A DNA stretch of 64,000 nucleotides from Pelagibacteraceae bacterium AG-426-I15 (GTDB taxonomy: Bacteria; Pseudomonadota; Alphaproteobacteria; Pelagibacterales; Pelagibacteraceae). Under the pieces are notes generated by a model, which was not told the origin of the DNA, did no database searches, and was given only the letters and a program-made list of their open reading frames with translations. The translations under genes were made by a program, and so were the position numbers. Every line of letters starts with the position of its first letter. Position 1 is the stretch's first letter. Positions 25,543-34,991 of the stretch are shown here, piece by piece. The stretch covers positions 62,001-126,000 of the forward strand of contig QCNT01000003.1 of NCBI GenBank assembly GCA_003213135.1, given 5' to 3'.

Positions 25543-28410
25543 ATGATAGACGATACTTCAAAAGAATTTATTAGTAGACATATTGGCCCGAACGCAAGTG
25601 AACAAAAAGAGATGCTAAAAGCAATATATTCGAAATCTATTAATGATTTAATTGAGAACACTGTACCAAAAAATATTTTAATTAAAAATAATCTTAAAAT
25701 TGACGAGCCTATGTCTGAGAATGATGCTCTAAAAAAATTAAAACTTTTATCAAAAAATAATCAAGTCTTTAGAGATTTTATTGGTATGGGTTATTATAAT
25801 ACTGTTACCCCAAATGTGATTTTAAGAAATATTCTTGAGAACCCGGGTTGGTATACTTCTTATACTCCTTATCAACCAGAAGTAGCTCAAGGCAGATTAG
25901 AAATGCTTATTAATTTTCAACAAATGATAATGGATTTAACCGGTATGGATATTGCAAATGCCTCATTGTTGGACGAGGGAACAGCTGCCGCTGAAGCTGT
26001 TGGTTTATGTCAAAGAGTGGATAAAAATAATTCAAAAAAAATATTTGTATCAAACTCATGTAACCCACAAACAATAGATATAATCAAGACAAGAGTTGAA
26101 CCTTTTAATATTGAATTAATAATTGGTAATGAAGAAAATGTTTTAAAAGATATTAAAGATAAAATTATTTGTGGTGTTTTAGCTTACCCTGGAACTTTAG
26201 GTGAAATAAAAGACCCAAGTGAATCTATAAGCTTAATTCATAAAAAAGAAGGTAAAGTAATTATGGTAAGTGATTTATTGGCCTTAGCAAGACTCAAAAC
26301 TCCAGCAGAGCTCGGGGCAGATATTGCTGTTGGTAGTGCACAAAGATTTGGAATACCGATGGGGTATGGAGGTCCACACGCCGCATTCTTTGCGACCAAG
26401 GAAGAATTTAAAAGATCTATGCCAGGAAGAATTATTGGAGTATCTGTTGATAGACATGGAAAAAAAGCATTTAGACTATCTCTTCAGACAAGAGAACAGC
26501 ACATAAGAAGGGATAAAGCCACAAGCAATATATGTACTGCTCAAGCACTTCTTGCAATTATCTCAGCTGCTTATGCAATTTATCATGGTCCTGAGGGAAT
26601 TTTGAAAATAGCAAATAGGACATCTAAACTTGCAAAAATATTTGCTGATGGTTTGAAATCAGGTGGTTACGAACTACATTCAGAAAATTACTTTGATACA
26701 GTTACTATTAGAACTAATGAAAAAACGGATACTATAAACAACAAAGCTTTATCTGAGAAAATTAATTTAAGAGTTGTAGATAAAAATACCTTATCAGTAG
26801 CATTTGACGAAGTAAAAAGAGTTGATCATGTAAACACTTTGTTAAAAATATTTGGAGTTAAAAAAATGTTTAATAATACTGATACAGTTGAATTAACTAA
26901 TTTACCAGATAATCTTTTAAGAACATCTGAATACCTTACTCATCCTATTTTTAACAAATATCATTCTGAAACTGAAATGCTACGTTATCTAAAAAAATTG
27001 GAAGACTGTGATATCGCTTTGAATAGATCTATGATTGCACTTGGCTCTTGTACTATGAAGTTAAATGCTACGGCTGAGCTTATTCCTGTAACCTGGAAGG
27101 AATTCTCGCAGCCACACCCATTTGTGCCCCAAGATCAAATGAAGGGGTATAAGGTTTTATTTAATGATTTAGTTAATGATTTAAAGGAAATCACAGGTTT
27201 TGATGCAGTTTCTCTTCAACCAAACTCTGGCGCTCAAGGCGAATATTCAGGATTAATGACAATACGTAAGTTTCATTTAAATAATAATCAAAAAAATAGA
27301 AACGTGTGTTTAATACCAGAGTCAGCACACGGCACAAATCCTGCAAGTGCACAAATGTGCGGAATGAAAGTAGTAGTTATTAATTGTGACGATGAAGGTA
27401 ATGTTGATCTAAAAGATTTAAAAGAAAAAGTTAATAAGTATTCAGAAGATCTAGCTGCTTTAATGGTAACTTATCCATCAACACATGGAGTTTTTGAGGA
27501 AAAAATTAGTGAAATTTGTGACATTGTTCACAAAGCAGGTGGTCAAGTTTACATGGATGGTGCAAATCTTAACGCCTTAGTCGGAATTGCAAAACCTGGA
27601 AAATTTGGACCAGATGTTTGTCACATTAACTTGCATAAAACTTTTTGTATTCCTCACGGAGGAGGAGGCCCGGGCATGGGCCCAATCGCTTGTGCCAAAC
27701 ATTTAAAAGATTTTTTGCCAAATCACAACATTACTAAAACTACGAGATCTGAGAAAAGTTTAGGCTCTGTATCTGCTGCTCCTTGGGGGAGTGCAAGTAT
27801 ATTACCTATTTCATGGATGTATATTAAAATGATGGGGGCAGAAGGTTTAAGGAAAGCTTCAGAAGTAGCAATTTTAAATGCAAACTATATATCAAAAAAA
27901 TTATCTAATCACTACAAAGTACTTTACAAAGGCAAAAATGGAAATGTAGCTCATGAATGTATAATCGATCTTAGACCAATAAAATCTAAATCAGGAATTT
28001 CTGAAGAAGATATCGCTAAAAGATTAATAGATTACGGATATCATGCGCCAACAATGTCATGGCCAGTTGCCGGAACATTAATGATTGAGCCTACAGAGAG
28101 TGAAAATTTAGCAGAGATAAATCGTTTTTGTAATGCATTGATATCTATTAAAAAAGAAATTGATAAAGTAGATAACGGTAGTTTTGATAAGAAAGACAAT
28201 CCTTTAAAAAATGCTCCCCATACTCATATTGAATTAAGTGCAAATGAATGGAAACACTTATACAAAAGAGAAGAAGCTGCATTTCCTAATGAGTATATAA
28301 AAGACAATAAGTATTGGCCCCCTGTTGCAAGAGTAGATAACGTTTATGGAGATAGAAATTTAGTTTGTTCTTGCCCAAGTCTTGATGAATATAAAGATGA
28401 GGCTGCTTAA
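25543..28410 (+). CDS. gcvP: Glycine dehydrogenase (decarboxylating), P protein
   Basis: 955 residues, a fused single-chain P protein as in most proteobacteria. The N-terminal half has FISRHIGPNASEQKEML and MGYYNTVTPNVILRN; the PLP lysine is K699 in HINLHKTFCIPHGGGGPGMGP; ALGSCTMKLNAT and PESAHGTNPASAQMCG are present. It decarboxylates glycine and loads the aminomethyl group on GcvH. It closes the riboswitch-controlled gcvTHP operon; the next gene begins 6 bp later and may be read through. Confidence 0.96.
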   Translation: MIDDTSKEFISRHIGPNASEQKEMLKAIYSKSINDLIENTVPKNILIKNNLKIDEPMSENDALKKLKLLSKNNQVFRDFIGMGYYNTVTPNVILRNILENPGWYTSYTPYQPEVAQGRLEMLINFQQMIMDLTGMDIANASLLDEGTAAAEAVGLCQRVDKNNSKKIFVSNSCNPQTIDIIKTRVEPFNIELIIGNEENVLKDIKDKIICGVLAYPGTLGEIKDPSESISLIHKKEGKVIMVSDLLALARLKTPAELGADIAVGSAQRFGIPMGYGGPHAAFFATKEEFKRSMPGRIIGVSVDRHGKKAFRLSLQTREQHIRRDKATSNICTAQALLAIISAAYAIYHGPEGILKIANRTSKLAKIFADGLKSGGYELHSENYFDTVTIRTNEKTDTINNKALSEKINLRVVDKNTLSVAFDEVKRVDHVNTLLKIFGVKKMFNNTDTVELTNLPDNLLRTSEYLTHPIFNKYHSETEMLRYLKKLEDCDIALNRSMIALGSCTMKLNATAELIPVTWKEFSQPHPFVPQDQMKGYKVLFNDLVNDLKEITGFDAVSLQPNSGAQGEYSGLMTIRKFHLNNNQKNRNVCLIPESAHGTNPASAQMCGMKVVVINCDDEGNVDLKDLKEKVNKYSEDLAALMVTYPSTHGVFEEKISEICDIVHKAGGQVYMDGANLNALVGIAKPGKFGPDVCHINLHKTFCIPHGGGGPGMGPIACAKHLKDFLPNHNITKTTRSEKSLGSVSAAPWGSASILPISWMYIKMMGAEGLRKASEVAILNANYISKKLSNHYKVLYKGKNGNVAHECIIDLRPIKSKSGISEEDIAKRLIDYGYHAPTMSWPVAGTLMIEPTESENLAEINRFCNALISIKKEIDKVDNGSFDKKDNPLKNAPHTHIELSANEWKHLYKREEAAFPNEYIKDNKYWPPVARVDNVYGDRNLVCSCPSLDEYKDEAA

Positions 28411-28416
28411 AAATAA

Positions 28417-29703
28417 ATGAAAATTGCAGTTATTGGATCAGGAATTTCAGGACTATCCTCTGCATATTATTTATCAAAAAATTATAAAGTAGATCTTTTC
28501 GAAAAAGATGATCATTTTGGAGGGCACTCATATACATTTGACATAAAAGAAAAAAATAAAAAAATCCCCGTAGATTTAGGCTTTATTGTTTTTAATAAAC
28601 TTACATATCCGAATCTAATAAAATTTTTTGAAGAATTAAAGGTTCCATATGAAAAAAGCGATATGTCATTTTCAGTATCAGTAAAAGACTCCAATATAGA
28701 ATACGGAGGTACAGGTTTTAACTCATTATTTGCAAGAAAAAACAATCTTTTTAATTTTAATTTTATTAAAATGATTTATGAAATTATATCTTTCTATAAA
28801 TCTGCTCCAGTTTTATTAAAAAAAGATTTGAAAAATCTAACCCTAGGTAATTATTTGGACAACTCAAAGATTTCAAAATATTTTGTTAATTATCATATAA
28901 TACCTATGGTAGCCGCAATCTGGTCTATGCCTTTCTCAAAAGCTAGAGATATACCATTAGAATTATTTCTAAATTTTTTTAACAATCATGGACTTTTCAA
29001 ACTCAAAAATAGACCTCAGTGGTACACAGTAACAAATAGAAGTAGAAACTATGTTTCAAAAGTTTTAGAGAAAATAAATGGAGAATATTTTAAAAACTAC
29101 GAAATTAAAAAAATCATTAGAAGCGATGATAATGTAAGAATTTTCATGAATACAATGGGTGAATTTAGGGATTACGATCATGTGGTGTTATCATGCCACG
29201 CTGATCAAAGTTTAAAACTCATTGACAATCCATCTAAAGATGAAAAAGAAATTCTCAATAAATTTACATATATATCAAACGAAGCTTACTTACATACTGA
29301 TGTAGATTTAATGCCAAATAAAAAGAATGCATGGTCGAGTTGGAATTCAATATCAAAAAAAGATTTATCAAAAACCTGTGTAACATATTGGCTTAATAGA
29401 CTTCAAAATTTAGAAACAAATAAAAATTATTTCCTTACTTTAAATCCTATTACAAAAATCAAAAACAATAAAATTATAAAAAAAATAAACTTTACTCATC
29501 CGCACCTAAATAATAAAAGTTTTGATGTTCAATATCGGTTAAAAGACTTGCAAGGAAAAAAAAGACTTTGGTTTTCAGGAAGTTATTTTGGTTATGGTTT
29601 TCACGAGGACGGATTAAAGTCCTCACTGGAAATGTTTAAACAATTCGAGGAGAATAATGGAGACATGTATATACAAAGGTATAGTAACGCATCGAAGATT
29701 TAA
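28417..29703 (+). CDS. FAD-dependent amine-oxidase-like protein (COG2907 type)
   Basis: 428 residues. The N-terminal FAD-binding motif is GSGISGLSSAYYLSKNYKVDLFEKDDHFGGHSYTF (residues 7 onward, GxGxxG then E at the end of strand 2), followed by PVDLGFIVFNKLTYPNL and IVPMVAAIWS-type sequence as in the COG2907 group. The C-terminal FSGSYFGYGFHEDGLKSSLEM motif also binds FAD. In other proteobacteria this gene sits beside DUF1365 and a Cfa-type methyltransferase, as here, and is thought to act on unsaturated lipids. It overlaps DUF1365 by 47 bp. Confidence 0.88.
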   Translation: MKIAVIGSGISGLSSAYYLSKNYKVDLFEKDDHFGGHSYTFDIKEKNKKIPVDLGFIVFNKLTYPNLIKFFEELKVPYEKSDMSFSVSVKDSNIEYGGTGFNSLFARKNNLFNFNFIKMIYEIISFYKSAPVLLKKDLKNLTLGNYLDNSKISKYFVNYHIIPMVAAIWSMPFSKARDIPLELFLNFFNNHGLFKLKNRPQWYTVTNRSRNYVSKVLEKINGEYFKNYEIKKIIRSDDNVRIFMNTMGEFRDYDHVVLSCHADQSLKLIDNPSKDEKEILNKFTYISNEAYLHTDVDLMPNKKNAWSSWNSISKKDLSKTCVTYWLNRLQNLETNKNYFLTLNPITKIKNNKIIKKINFTHPHLNNKSFDVQYRLKDLQGKKRLWFSGSYFGYGFHEDGLKSSLEMFKQFEENNGDMYIQRYSNASKI

Positions 29704-30418
29704 ACCGAAAAGGCATTTTTTTTCATATAAAACCTTTTCTATTTTTTTTGATTTAGATGAATTAAGAGAATTACAAAAAAAAATATCAATTTTTTCTTTT
29801 AATAAATTTAATATATTTAGTTTTTACAACAAAGATCATGGTAATAGAGATGGTAGCAATCTTAAGGATTGGGTTATAAAAAATTTAAAAAAATATAATA
29901 TTAATTTTAAAGTTTCAAAAATTAAACTTTTATGTTTTCCTAGAATTTTTGGTTATGTTTTTAATCCATTAAGTATTTTCTATTGTTACAATGAAAATAA
30001 TGAACTAAAAGCAATACTTTACGAAGTAAAAAATACATTTAATGAACAACATACTTACATTTTCCCTGTAAAAGAAAATAATAAAATTATTACCCAATCG
30101 TGTAATAAGAAATTTTATGTATCGCCATTTATAGAAATGGAAACAGCTTATAATTTTAGATTAGCGGAACCAAAAGATACTTTAAGTATTTTTATTAAGC
30201 AGACAGATAATAACGGGATGCTGCTTTCAGCATGTCAGATAGGAAAAAAAGAGCAAATATCCACAAAAAAATTGGTTCAAAATTTCTTTAAACACCCAAT
30301 GATGACCATAAAAATTATAATGGCGATACATTTTGAAGCATTAATGTTGTGGAAGAAAGGGATTAAACTAGTTAAGAAAAATTCAAAAACCAAAAATGAT
30401 CTATCTATTGAAAAATGA
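29657..30418 (+). CDS. DUF1365 family protein
   Basis: 253 residues. Signature sequence: CIYKGIVTHRRFKPKRHFFSYKTFSIFFDLDEL at the start, then CFPRIFGYVFNPLSIFYCY and YEVKNTFNEQHTYIFPV, all DUF1365 hallmarks. The biochemical role of DUF1365 is unknown; it is strongly co-located with the FAD oxidoreductase and Cfa-like methyltransferase on both sides here. The start at 29657 is supported by GAGGAG 4-10 bp upstream inside the preceding gene, giving a 47-bp overlap. It shares ATGA with the next gene. Confidence 0.88.
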   Translation: METCIYKGIVTHRRFKPKRHFFSYKTFSIFFDLDELRELQKKISIFSFNKFNIFSFYNKDHGNRDGSNLKDWVIKNLKKYNINFKVSKIKLLCFPRIFGYVFNPLSIFYCYNENNELKAILYEVKNTFNEQHTYIFPVKENNKIITQSCNKKFYVSPFIEMETAYNFRLAEPKDTLSIFIKQTDNNGMLLSACQIGKKEQISTKKLVQNFFKHPMMTIKIIMAIHFEALMLWKKGIKLVKKNSKTKNDLSIEK

Positions 30419-31602
30419 ATTTTAATCCTTATAAAATTTCTGAAAATTTTGTTCTAAAAAAGTTAGTCTCAATTAAAAATGGAACGCTTACCTTAGAAAA
30501 CTATGATGGGAAAATATATCAATTTGGAAATACAGAAAGTGTTTTAAACGCAAAAATTAAAATTCATAATCCAAAGTTTTATTTTAACATTATACGTGGA
30601 GGTAGTACTGCATTGGGTGAAAGTTATATTAGAAATGAATTTGAGACTTCAAATTTACCATCTTTAATAGAACTAACTGCAAAAAATATAAATATAACTC
30701 ATGAATTTTCAGGAATATTAAACATCTCGAGTATAAGCAGCATTTTTAAAAAGTTTTTTTTATCAAATACAAAGAAAAAAAGTGTTGAAGACATCTCAAA
30801 GCATTATGACTTAGGCAATGAATTTTTCTCCACTTGGTTAGACAAAACTTTAACTTATTCCTGTGGAATTTTTGAAAAACCTGGTCAGGAGTTAGAAGAA
30901 GCGCAAATCAATAAATACAACAAGCTCATAAATTTAATACAACCAAAGCCAGGTGATAAAATTCTAGAAATAGGATGTGGATGGGGAGGCTTTGCAGAAC
31001 ATCTTGCAAAAAATTATGACATTAGACTTGATTGTATAACGATTTCACAAAAACAATTAGAATTTACTAAAAAAAGAATAAATCGTCTGGGTTTACAAAA
31101 TAAAGTTAAAGTGAAATTTTTAGATTATAGAGATCTCAAAGATAAGTATGACGCAATTGCTTCTATAGAGATGATAGAGGCAGTAGGAGAGAAAAATCTA
31201 AACAAATACTTTAAAACAATAAAAAATAATTTAAAACCTAATGGTGTAGGGGCCATCCAAGCTATTATTATAAAAGACGAACTTTACGGCAGGTACAAAA
31301 AGAATCAGGATTTCATTCAAGAATATATTTTTCCAGGCGGTTTTTTACCTTCATTAAATTCAATAAAGGACTACACCAAAAAAACAGGTTTAACATTGAA
31401 AAGTTATAATTCCTACGGAACACATTATTCACACACACTAAGCAGATGGAGAGAAAATTTTATAAATTCATGGTATTATATTTCTAAACAAGGTTTTGAC
31501 AACTCATTTAAAAAAATTTGGGATTTCTATTTCTCTTATTGTGAAGCGGGATTTAGATCTAAGAATATTGATTTAATACAATTTTCAGTTAGGAATAAAT
31601 AA
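30415..31602 (+). CDS. cfa: Cyclopropane-fatty-acyl-phospholipid synthase family methyltransferase
   Basis: 395 residues. The SAM-binding motif I is ILEIGCGWGGFAEHLAKNY; upstream SKHYDLGNEFFSTWLDKTLTYSCGIF and downstream QAIIIKDELYGRY..FIQEYIFPGGFLPS are Cfa family signatures. It methylates the double bond of membrane phospholipid acyl chains; in this gene context it may make a methylated or precursor-of-furan fatty acid rather than a ring. ATGA overlap with DUF1365 suggests obligate co-expression. The gene symbol names the family, not a proven product. Confidence 0.88.
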   Translation: MNFNPYKISENFVLKKLVSIKNGTLTLENYDGKIYQFGNTESVLNAKIKIHNPKFYFNIIRGGSTALGESYIRNEFETSNLPSLIELTAKNINITHEFSGILNISSISSIFKKFFLSNTKKKSVEDISKHYDLGNEFFSTWLDKTLTYSCGIFEKPGQELEEAQINKYNKLINLIQPKPGDKILEIGCGWGGFAEHLAKNYDIRLDCITISQKQLEFTKKRINRLGLQNKVKVKFLDYRDLKDKYDAIASIEMIEAVGEKNLNKYFKTIKNNLKPNGVGAIQAIIIKDELYGRYKKNQDFIQEYIFPGGFLPSLNSIKDYTKKTGLTLKSYNSYGTHYSHTLSRWRENFINSWYYISKQGFDNSFKKIWDFYFSYCEAGFRSKNIDLIQFSVRNK

Positions 31603-31605
31603 AAT

Positions 31606-32130
31606 ATGAGATATATTTTAACTTTATTTTTAACGTTTTTTTTAACTAATTGTGTAGCAGGAATGAAACCAGAAGATTTTAAATATCAAAAACCTAGACT
31701 TATAATTGAGGAATTCCTTAGCGGAAATGTAAAAGCATATGGAGTTCTTCAAAACAGGGGAGGAAAAGTTACTAGACAATTTTCTGCAGATTTAAATGGC
31801 AAATGGGATGGAAAGCAGTTGATACTAGATGAAAAGTTTAATTGGTCTGATGGTGAGGTTCAAACTAGACAATGGAAAATCATAAAAAAAGATGAAAATA
31901 ATTACGAGGGTACGGCCTCGGATGTTGTCGGTACAGCAAAAGGATTTTCTTTCGGTTCAGCATTCAAGTTAGAATATGTTTTGCTTGTACCTGTAAAAGG
32001 AAAAGAAATCAAAATAACTTTTGATGACTGGATTTTTAAACAAAGTGATACCGTAGCAATCAATAGAGCAAAAATGACTAAGTTCGGTTTTAGGGTTGCT
32101 GAACTAACTGTTGTTTTTATAAAAAATTGA
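31606..32130 (+). CDS. DUF3833 family putative lipoprotein
   Basis: 174 residues. Short hydrophobic N-terminus ending in LTNC, an imperfect lipobox at residues 13-16, so it may be lipid-anchored. The body matches DUF3833: EFLSGNVKAYGVLQNRGGKVTRQFSADLNGKWDG and the late FDDWIFKQSDTVAINRAKMTKFGFRVAELT. The function is unknown; it is a steady companion of Cfa/DUF1365/SDR clusters. It follows cfa by 3 bp and is convergent with the SDR gene. Confidence 0.82.
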   Translation: MRYILTLFLTFFLTNCVAGMKPEDFKYQKPRLIIEEFLSGNVKAYGVLQNRGGKVTRQFSADLNGKWDGKQLILDEKFNWSDGEVQTRQWKIIKKDENNYEGTASDVVGTAKGFSFGSAFKLEYVLLVPVKGKEIKITFDDWIFKQSDTVAINRAKMTKFGFRVAELTVVFIKN

Positions 32131-32131
32131 T

Positions 32132-32884
32132 TTAACGATTTACAAATTTACTAATTAAAAAATTATAAATTTTATTTGGTAAAATCTGAAAGATTTTATA
32201 AATAAAAGCTATTTGAGGAGGAAATATAATTTCAAAAGCTTTTTTATTTATCAACCCATCATATATTTTTTCAGCTGCATATTTTGTATCTTTTAAAAAT
32301 GGCATTTTGAAGTCGTTTTTGTCAGTTAAAGCTGTCTTGATAAATCCAGGAGAAATCAAACTTACTCTAACATTAAATTTTTTAAAATCAAAATATATTC
32401 CCTGGGTAAAATTATTTAAAGATGCTTTTGACGCTGTATATCCAGATGACTTAGGCAAACCTCTGTAACCAACAGGTGATGAAACAATTGAAATATGACC
32501 GTTTTTTTTGTTTTGGAAATATTCCTGAACTGTTTTTACACAGCCTACTACTCCTAAAAAATTAACCTCCATTACTTTTTTGACATTATCTACATCTAAT
32601 CCTTTTTCTGATTTTCTCTCATATGTACCTGAACTAAAAATACACAAATCTAAATCTCCAAAATCTTTAAGAATTTTATTAAAAGTTTCTTCAGTTTTGT
32701 TTTGGTCGGTAACATCCATTGGGTAAGCAAAAATATTTTCATTTTTTGCCATTTCATTTAAGAGCTCTTCTCTTCTAGCAGAAATTGCAACTTTCCAGTT
32801 TTCTTTAGCAAATTTTTCAGCCACAGCTTTGCCAATTCCGCTACTAGCTCCTGTAACCCAAACTTTTTTCTGGTTTTCACTCAT
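32132..32884 (-). CDS. Short-chain dehydrogenase/reductase
   Basis: 250 residues. Classical SDR layout: cofactor motif TGASSGIGKAVAEKFAKENW (residues 11-30), a D-V strand PMDVTDQ, active-site serine in VSSPVGYRG and YTASKASLNNF with catalytic Tyr-x-x-x-Lys. The C-terminal hydrophobic stretch IAFIYKIFQILPNKIYNFLISKF could be membrane-associated, as in lipid-modifying SDRs. It lies on the minus strand inside the lipid-stress gene group, between DUF3833 and tspO. Substrate unknown. Confidence 0.88.
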   Translation of the reverse strand: MSENQKKVWVTGASSGIGKAVAEKFAKENWKVAISARREELLNEMAKNENIFAYPMDVTDQNKTEETFNKILKDFGDLDLCIFSSGTYERKSEKGLDVDNVKKVMEVNFLGVVGCVKTVQEYFQNKKNGHISIVSSPVGYRGLPKSSGYTASKASLNNFTQGIYFDFKKFNVRVSLISPGFIKTALTDKNDFKMPFLKDTKYAAEKIYDGLINKKAFEIIFPPQIAFIYKIFQILPNKIYNFLISKFVNR

Positions 32885-32905
32885 AATAAATTATATCTCA
32901 TACTT

Positions 32906-33370
32906 ATGTTTAATAATAAATATGTATCTTTTATATTAATAGTTTTAATTACATTTTCAGCATCTGCAATAGGCGGTGTTGTAACATCAGCTTTCAAAGA
33001 ACCTTGGTATTCCCAAATAATTCAACCATCTATAAGTCCTCCTTCTTGGGTTTTTGGTCCAGTTTGGACAACACTGTATTTCTTGATGTCCATAGCAATT
33101 TGGTTGCACTGGATTTCTATAAAACAAAAAAAAGTGCTCGTAATTTATTTCGTTCATATTTTATGTAACGGTATGTGGAGCATAATTTTTTTTGGATTTC
33201 ATCAAATTTTCTTGGCGTTATTAAATCTTATAATAATCTTAATTTTTATTATTTGGCTTATGAGTATTTATTACAAAACTCACAAATTAAGCTTTTTACT
33301 AATGACACCTTATTTGTTATGGTCTAGTTATGCATTAATACTTAATGGGAGTATTCTTTATTTAAATTAA
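32906..33370 (+). CDS. tspO: TspO/MBR family tryptophan-rich sensory protein
   Basis: 154 residues, five membrane segments. Signatures: EPWYSQIIQPSISPPSWVFGPVWTTLYFLMSIAIWLHW and LCNGMWSIIFFGFHQ, including the conserved W/P-rich loop and tryptophans. TspO proteins bind porphyrins and are involved in tetrapyrrole or oxidative-stress control in alphaproteobacteria. It is divergent from the SDR gene with a 21-bp gap and 2 bp ahead of the next gene, so it may be co-transcribed downstream. Confidence 0.88.
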   Translation: MFNNKYVSFILIVLITFSASAIGGVVTSAFKEPWYSQIIQPSISPPSWVFGPVWTTLYFLMSIAIWLHWISIKQKKVLVIYFVHILCNGMWSIIFFGFHQIFLALLNLIIILIFIIWLMSIYYKTHKLSFLLMTPYLLWSSYALILNGSILYLN

Positions 33371-33372
33371 TT

Positions 33373-34476
33373 ATGGATGATATTGTTATTATTGGCGGAG
33401 GCATTATTGGTACTGCATCAGCATATTTCTTATCTAAAGAGGGTAGAAAAGTTAAAGTAATTGAACAGGATCCAACATATAAAAAAGCTTCTTTCCCCTT
33501 ATCATTAGGCGGTTTTAGAAGGCAATTTTTTCAAAAAGAAAATATTTTATTAGGAAAATTTGCAAGAGAATTTATTTTTCAAGTTCCAGAATTATTGAAA
33601 ACCGAGAAAAATCCCAATCCCACAACAAGCGTAGTTCCTAATGGTTACCTTTTCCTTTTTGGACCAGACCATGCCCCCGAACAGTATGAAGCACTTAAAA
33701 ATCATAAAGAGTGTCAGGCAGGAACGAAAAATATTAAAGGAAAAGAATTGAAAAATAAATTTCCTTATGTAAACGATGAGGGTATCGAAACCGCAACCTA
33801 TACTGATGACAAGAAAGAAGGATGGATTGACCCATATCTGTTTCATTCTGCGCTAAAAAACAAAGCTTTGGAGCTAGGCGCTGAGTTTACCAAAGGGGAG
33901 ATAAAGGATATTTCTGAGGTTAATTCAAACATTATAATTTGTGCGGTAGGTTACAACACAAATAACTTATTGAAAGATGTTCCAGTTGTCCCACAGAAGC
34001 ACACTGTTTTTAGAGTAAGTTGTCCAAAACATATACCGGAGATGCCACTAACATCAGATTTTACAACTGGTGTTTATTGGAGGCCAGAGGGCAAAGAATA
34101 TTTGGCAGGTTCACCCGTATCAAAATTTAACGCCAAAGATTTAGAGCCAGACTGGGATCATTTTGAAGAATTAGTATGGCCAGCTTTAGCAAAAAGAATT
34201 CCAATTTTTGAAAAACTTAAACTAACTGGTGGTTGGGCAGGTTTTTATGACTGTAATAAATTAGATAATAACGCTGTTGTTGGAAAACACCCAAAATATA
34301 AAAACTTGTATTTAGCTTCTGGTTTTACAGGTAGAGGATTAATGCAAGCACCAGGTATAGGAAGAGCATTAACGGAACTTATTAATACGGGATCCTACCA
34401 ATCTATTGATCTTTCTGCACTTGCAGTAGATAGAGTTCTAGAAAACAGAAAAACACCAGAACCTTACGTACTTTAA
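33373..34476 (+). CDS. FAD-dependent oxidoreductase (DAO family, FOXRED1-like)
   Basis: 367 residues. FAD motif IVIIGGGIIGTASAYFLSKEGRKVKVIEQD at the N-terminus. The interior KEGWIDPYLFHSALKNKALELGAEF and the C-terminal GGWAGFYDCNKLDNNAVVGKHP then YLASGFTGRGLMQAPGIGRALTELI are close to the pattern in eukaryotic FOXRED1, a complex I assembly factor, and to sarcosine/glycine oxidase-like DAO proteins. Either a respiratory assembly role or N-methyl amino-acid oxidation is possible. It shares one base (TAATG) with the following Yip1 gene. Confidence 0.82.
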   Translation: MDDIVIIGGGIIGTASAYFLSKEGRKVKVIEQDPTYKKASFPLSLGGFRRQFFQKENILLGKFAREFIFQVPELLKTEKNPNPTTSVVPNGYLFLFGPDHAPEQYEALKNHKECQAGTKNIKGKELKNKFPYVNDEGIETATYTDDKKEGWIDPYLFHSALKNKALELGAEFTKGEIKDISEVNSNIIICAVGYNTNNLLKDVPVVPQKHTVFRVSCPKHIPEMPLTSDFTTGVYWRPEGKEYLAGSPVSKFNAKDLEPDWDHFEELVWPALAKRIPIFEKLKLTGGWAGFYDCNKLDNNAVVGKHPKYKNLYLASGFTGRGLMQAPGIGRALTELINTGSYQSIDLSALAVDRVLENRKTPEPYVL

Positions 34477-34991
34477 TGAAATCTAATTTTTTAAATAGAA
34501 TATATAGAGCGATAAAAATAGATCCAGAATTGTATGAAGAAGTCGAACATGATAAATCAGCAACTATTCAAGCTGCTTTAGTTGTTGTACTTTCAAGTTT
34601 AGCCGCAGGTGTGGGAGCCATACATTTAGGAGCATCAAATTTTCTATTTGGACCATTTATATCTTTAGCTAGTTGGTATTTTTGGGCTTTTTTAATTTAT
34701 ATAGTTGGAACAAAAATGTTTCCAGACAAGCAAACTAAAAGTAATCATGGAGAATTATTAAGAACAATAGGTTTTTCAAGTGCTCCTGGCTTAATAAGAG
34801 TTTTTGGTTTTACACCTGAGTTAATGACAGTAACCTTTGTCGGATCATCTTTTTGGATGCTTGCATGTATGGTCGTTGGTGTAAGACAGGCGCTAGATTA
34901 TAAGAGTTTATGGAAAGCATTGGGAGTTGTGGTAACCTGCTGGTTTATTCAGGCTTTTCTTTTATTTTTAATTCTTATAATTTTTAGATAG
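34476..34991 (+). CDS. Yip1 domain membrane protein
   Basis: 171 residues with about five hydrophobic segments (from residue 29 on). The N-terminus MKSNFLNRIYRAIKIDPELYEEVEHDKSATIQAALVVVLSSLAAGVG and the later GELLRTIGFSSAPGLIRVFGF fit the bacterial YIP1 family, integral membrane proteins of unknown role. The ATG overlaps the stop of the FAD oxidoreductase gene by one base, so the two are probably translated together. No cofactor or catalytic motif is visible. Confidence 0.75.
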   Translation: MKSNFLNRIYRAIKIDPELYEEVEHDKSATIQAALVVVLSSLAAGVGAIHLGASNFLFGPFISLASWYFWAFLIYIVGTKMFPDKQTKSNHGELLRTIGFSSAPGLIRVFGFTPELMTVTFVGSSFWMLACMVVGVRQALDYKSLWKALGVVVTCWFIQAFLLFLILIIFR

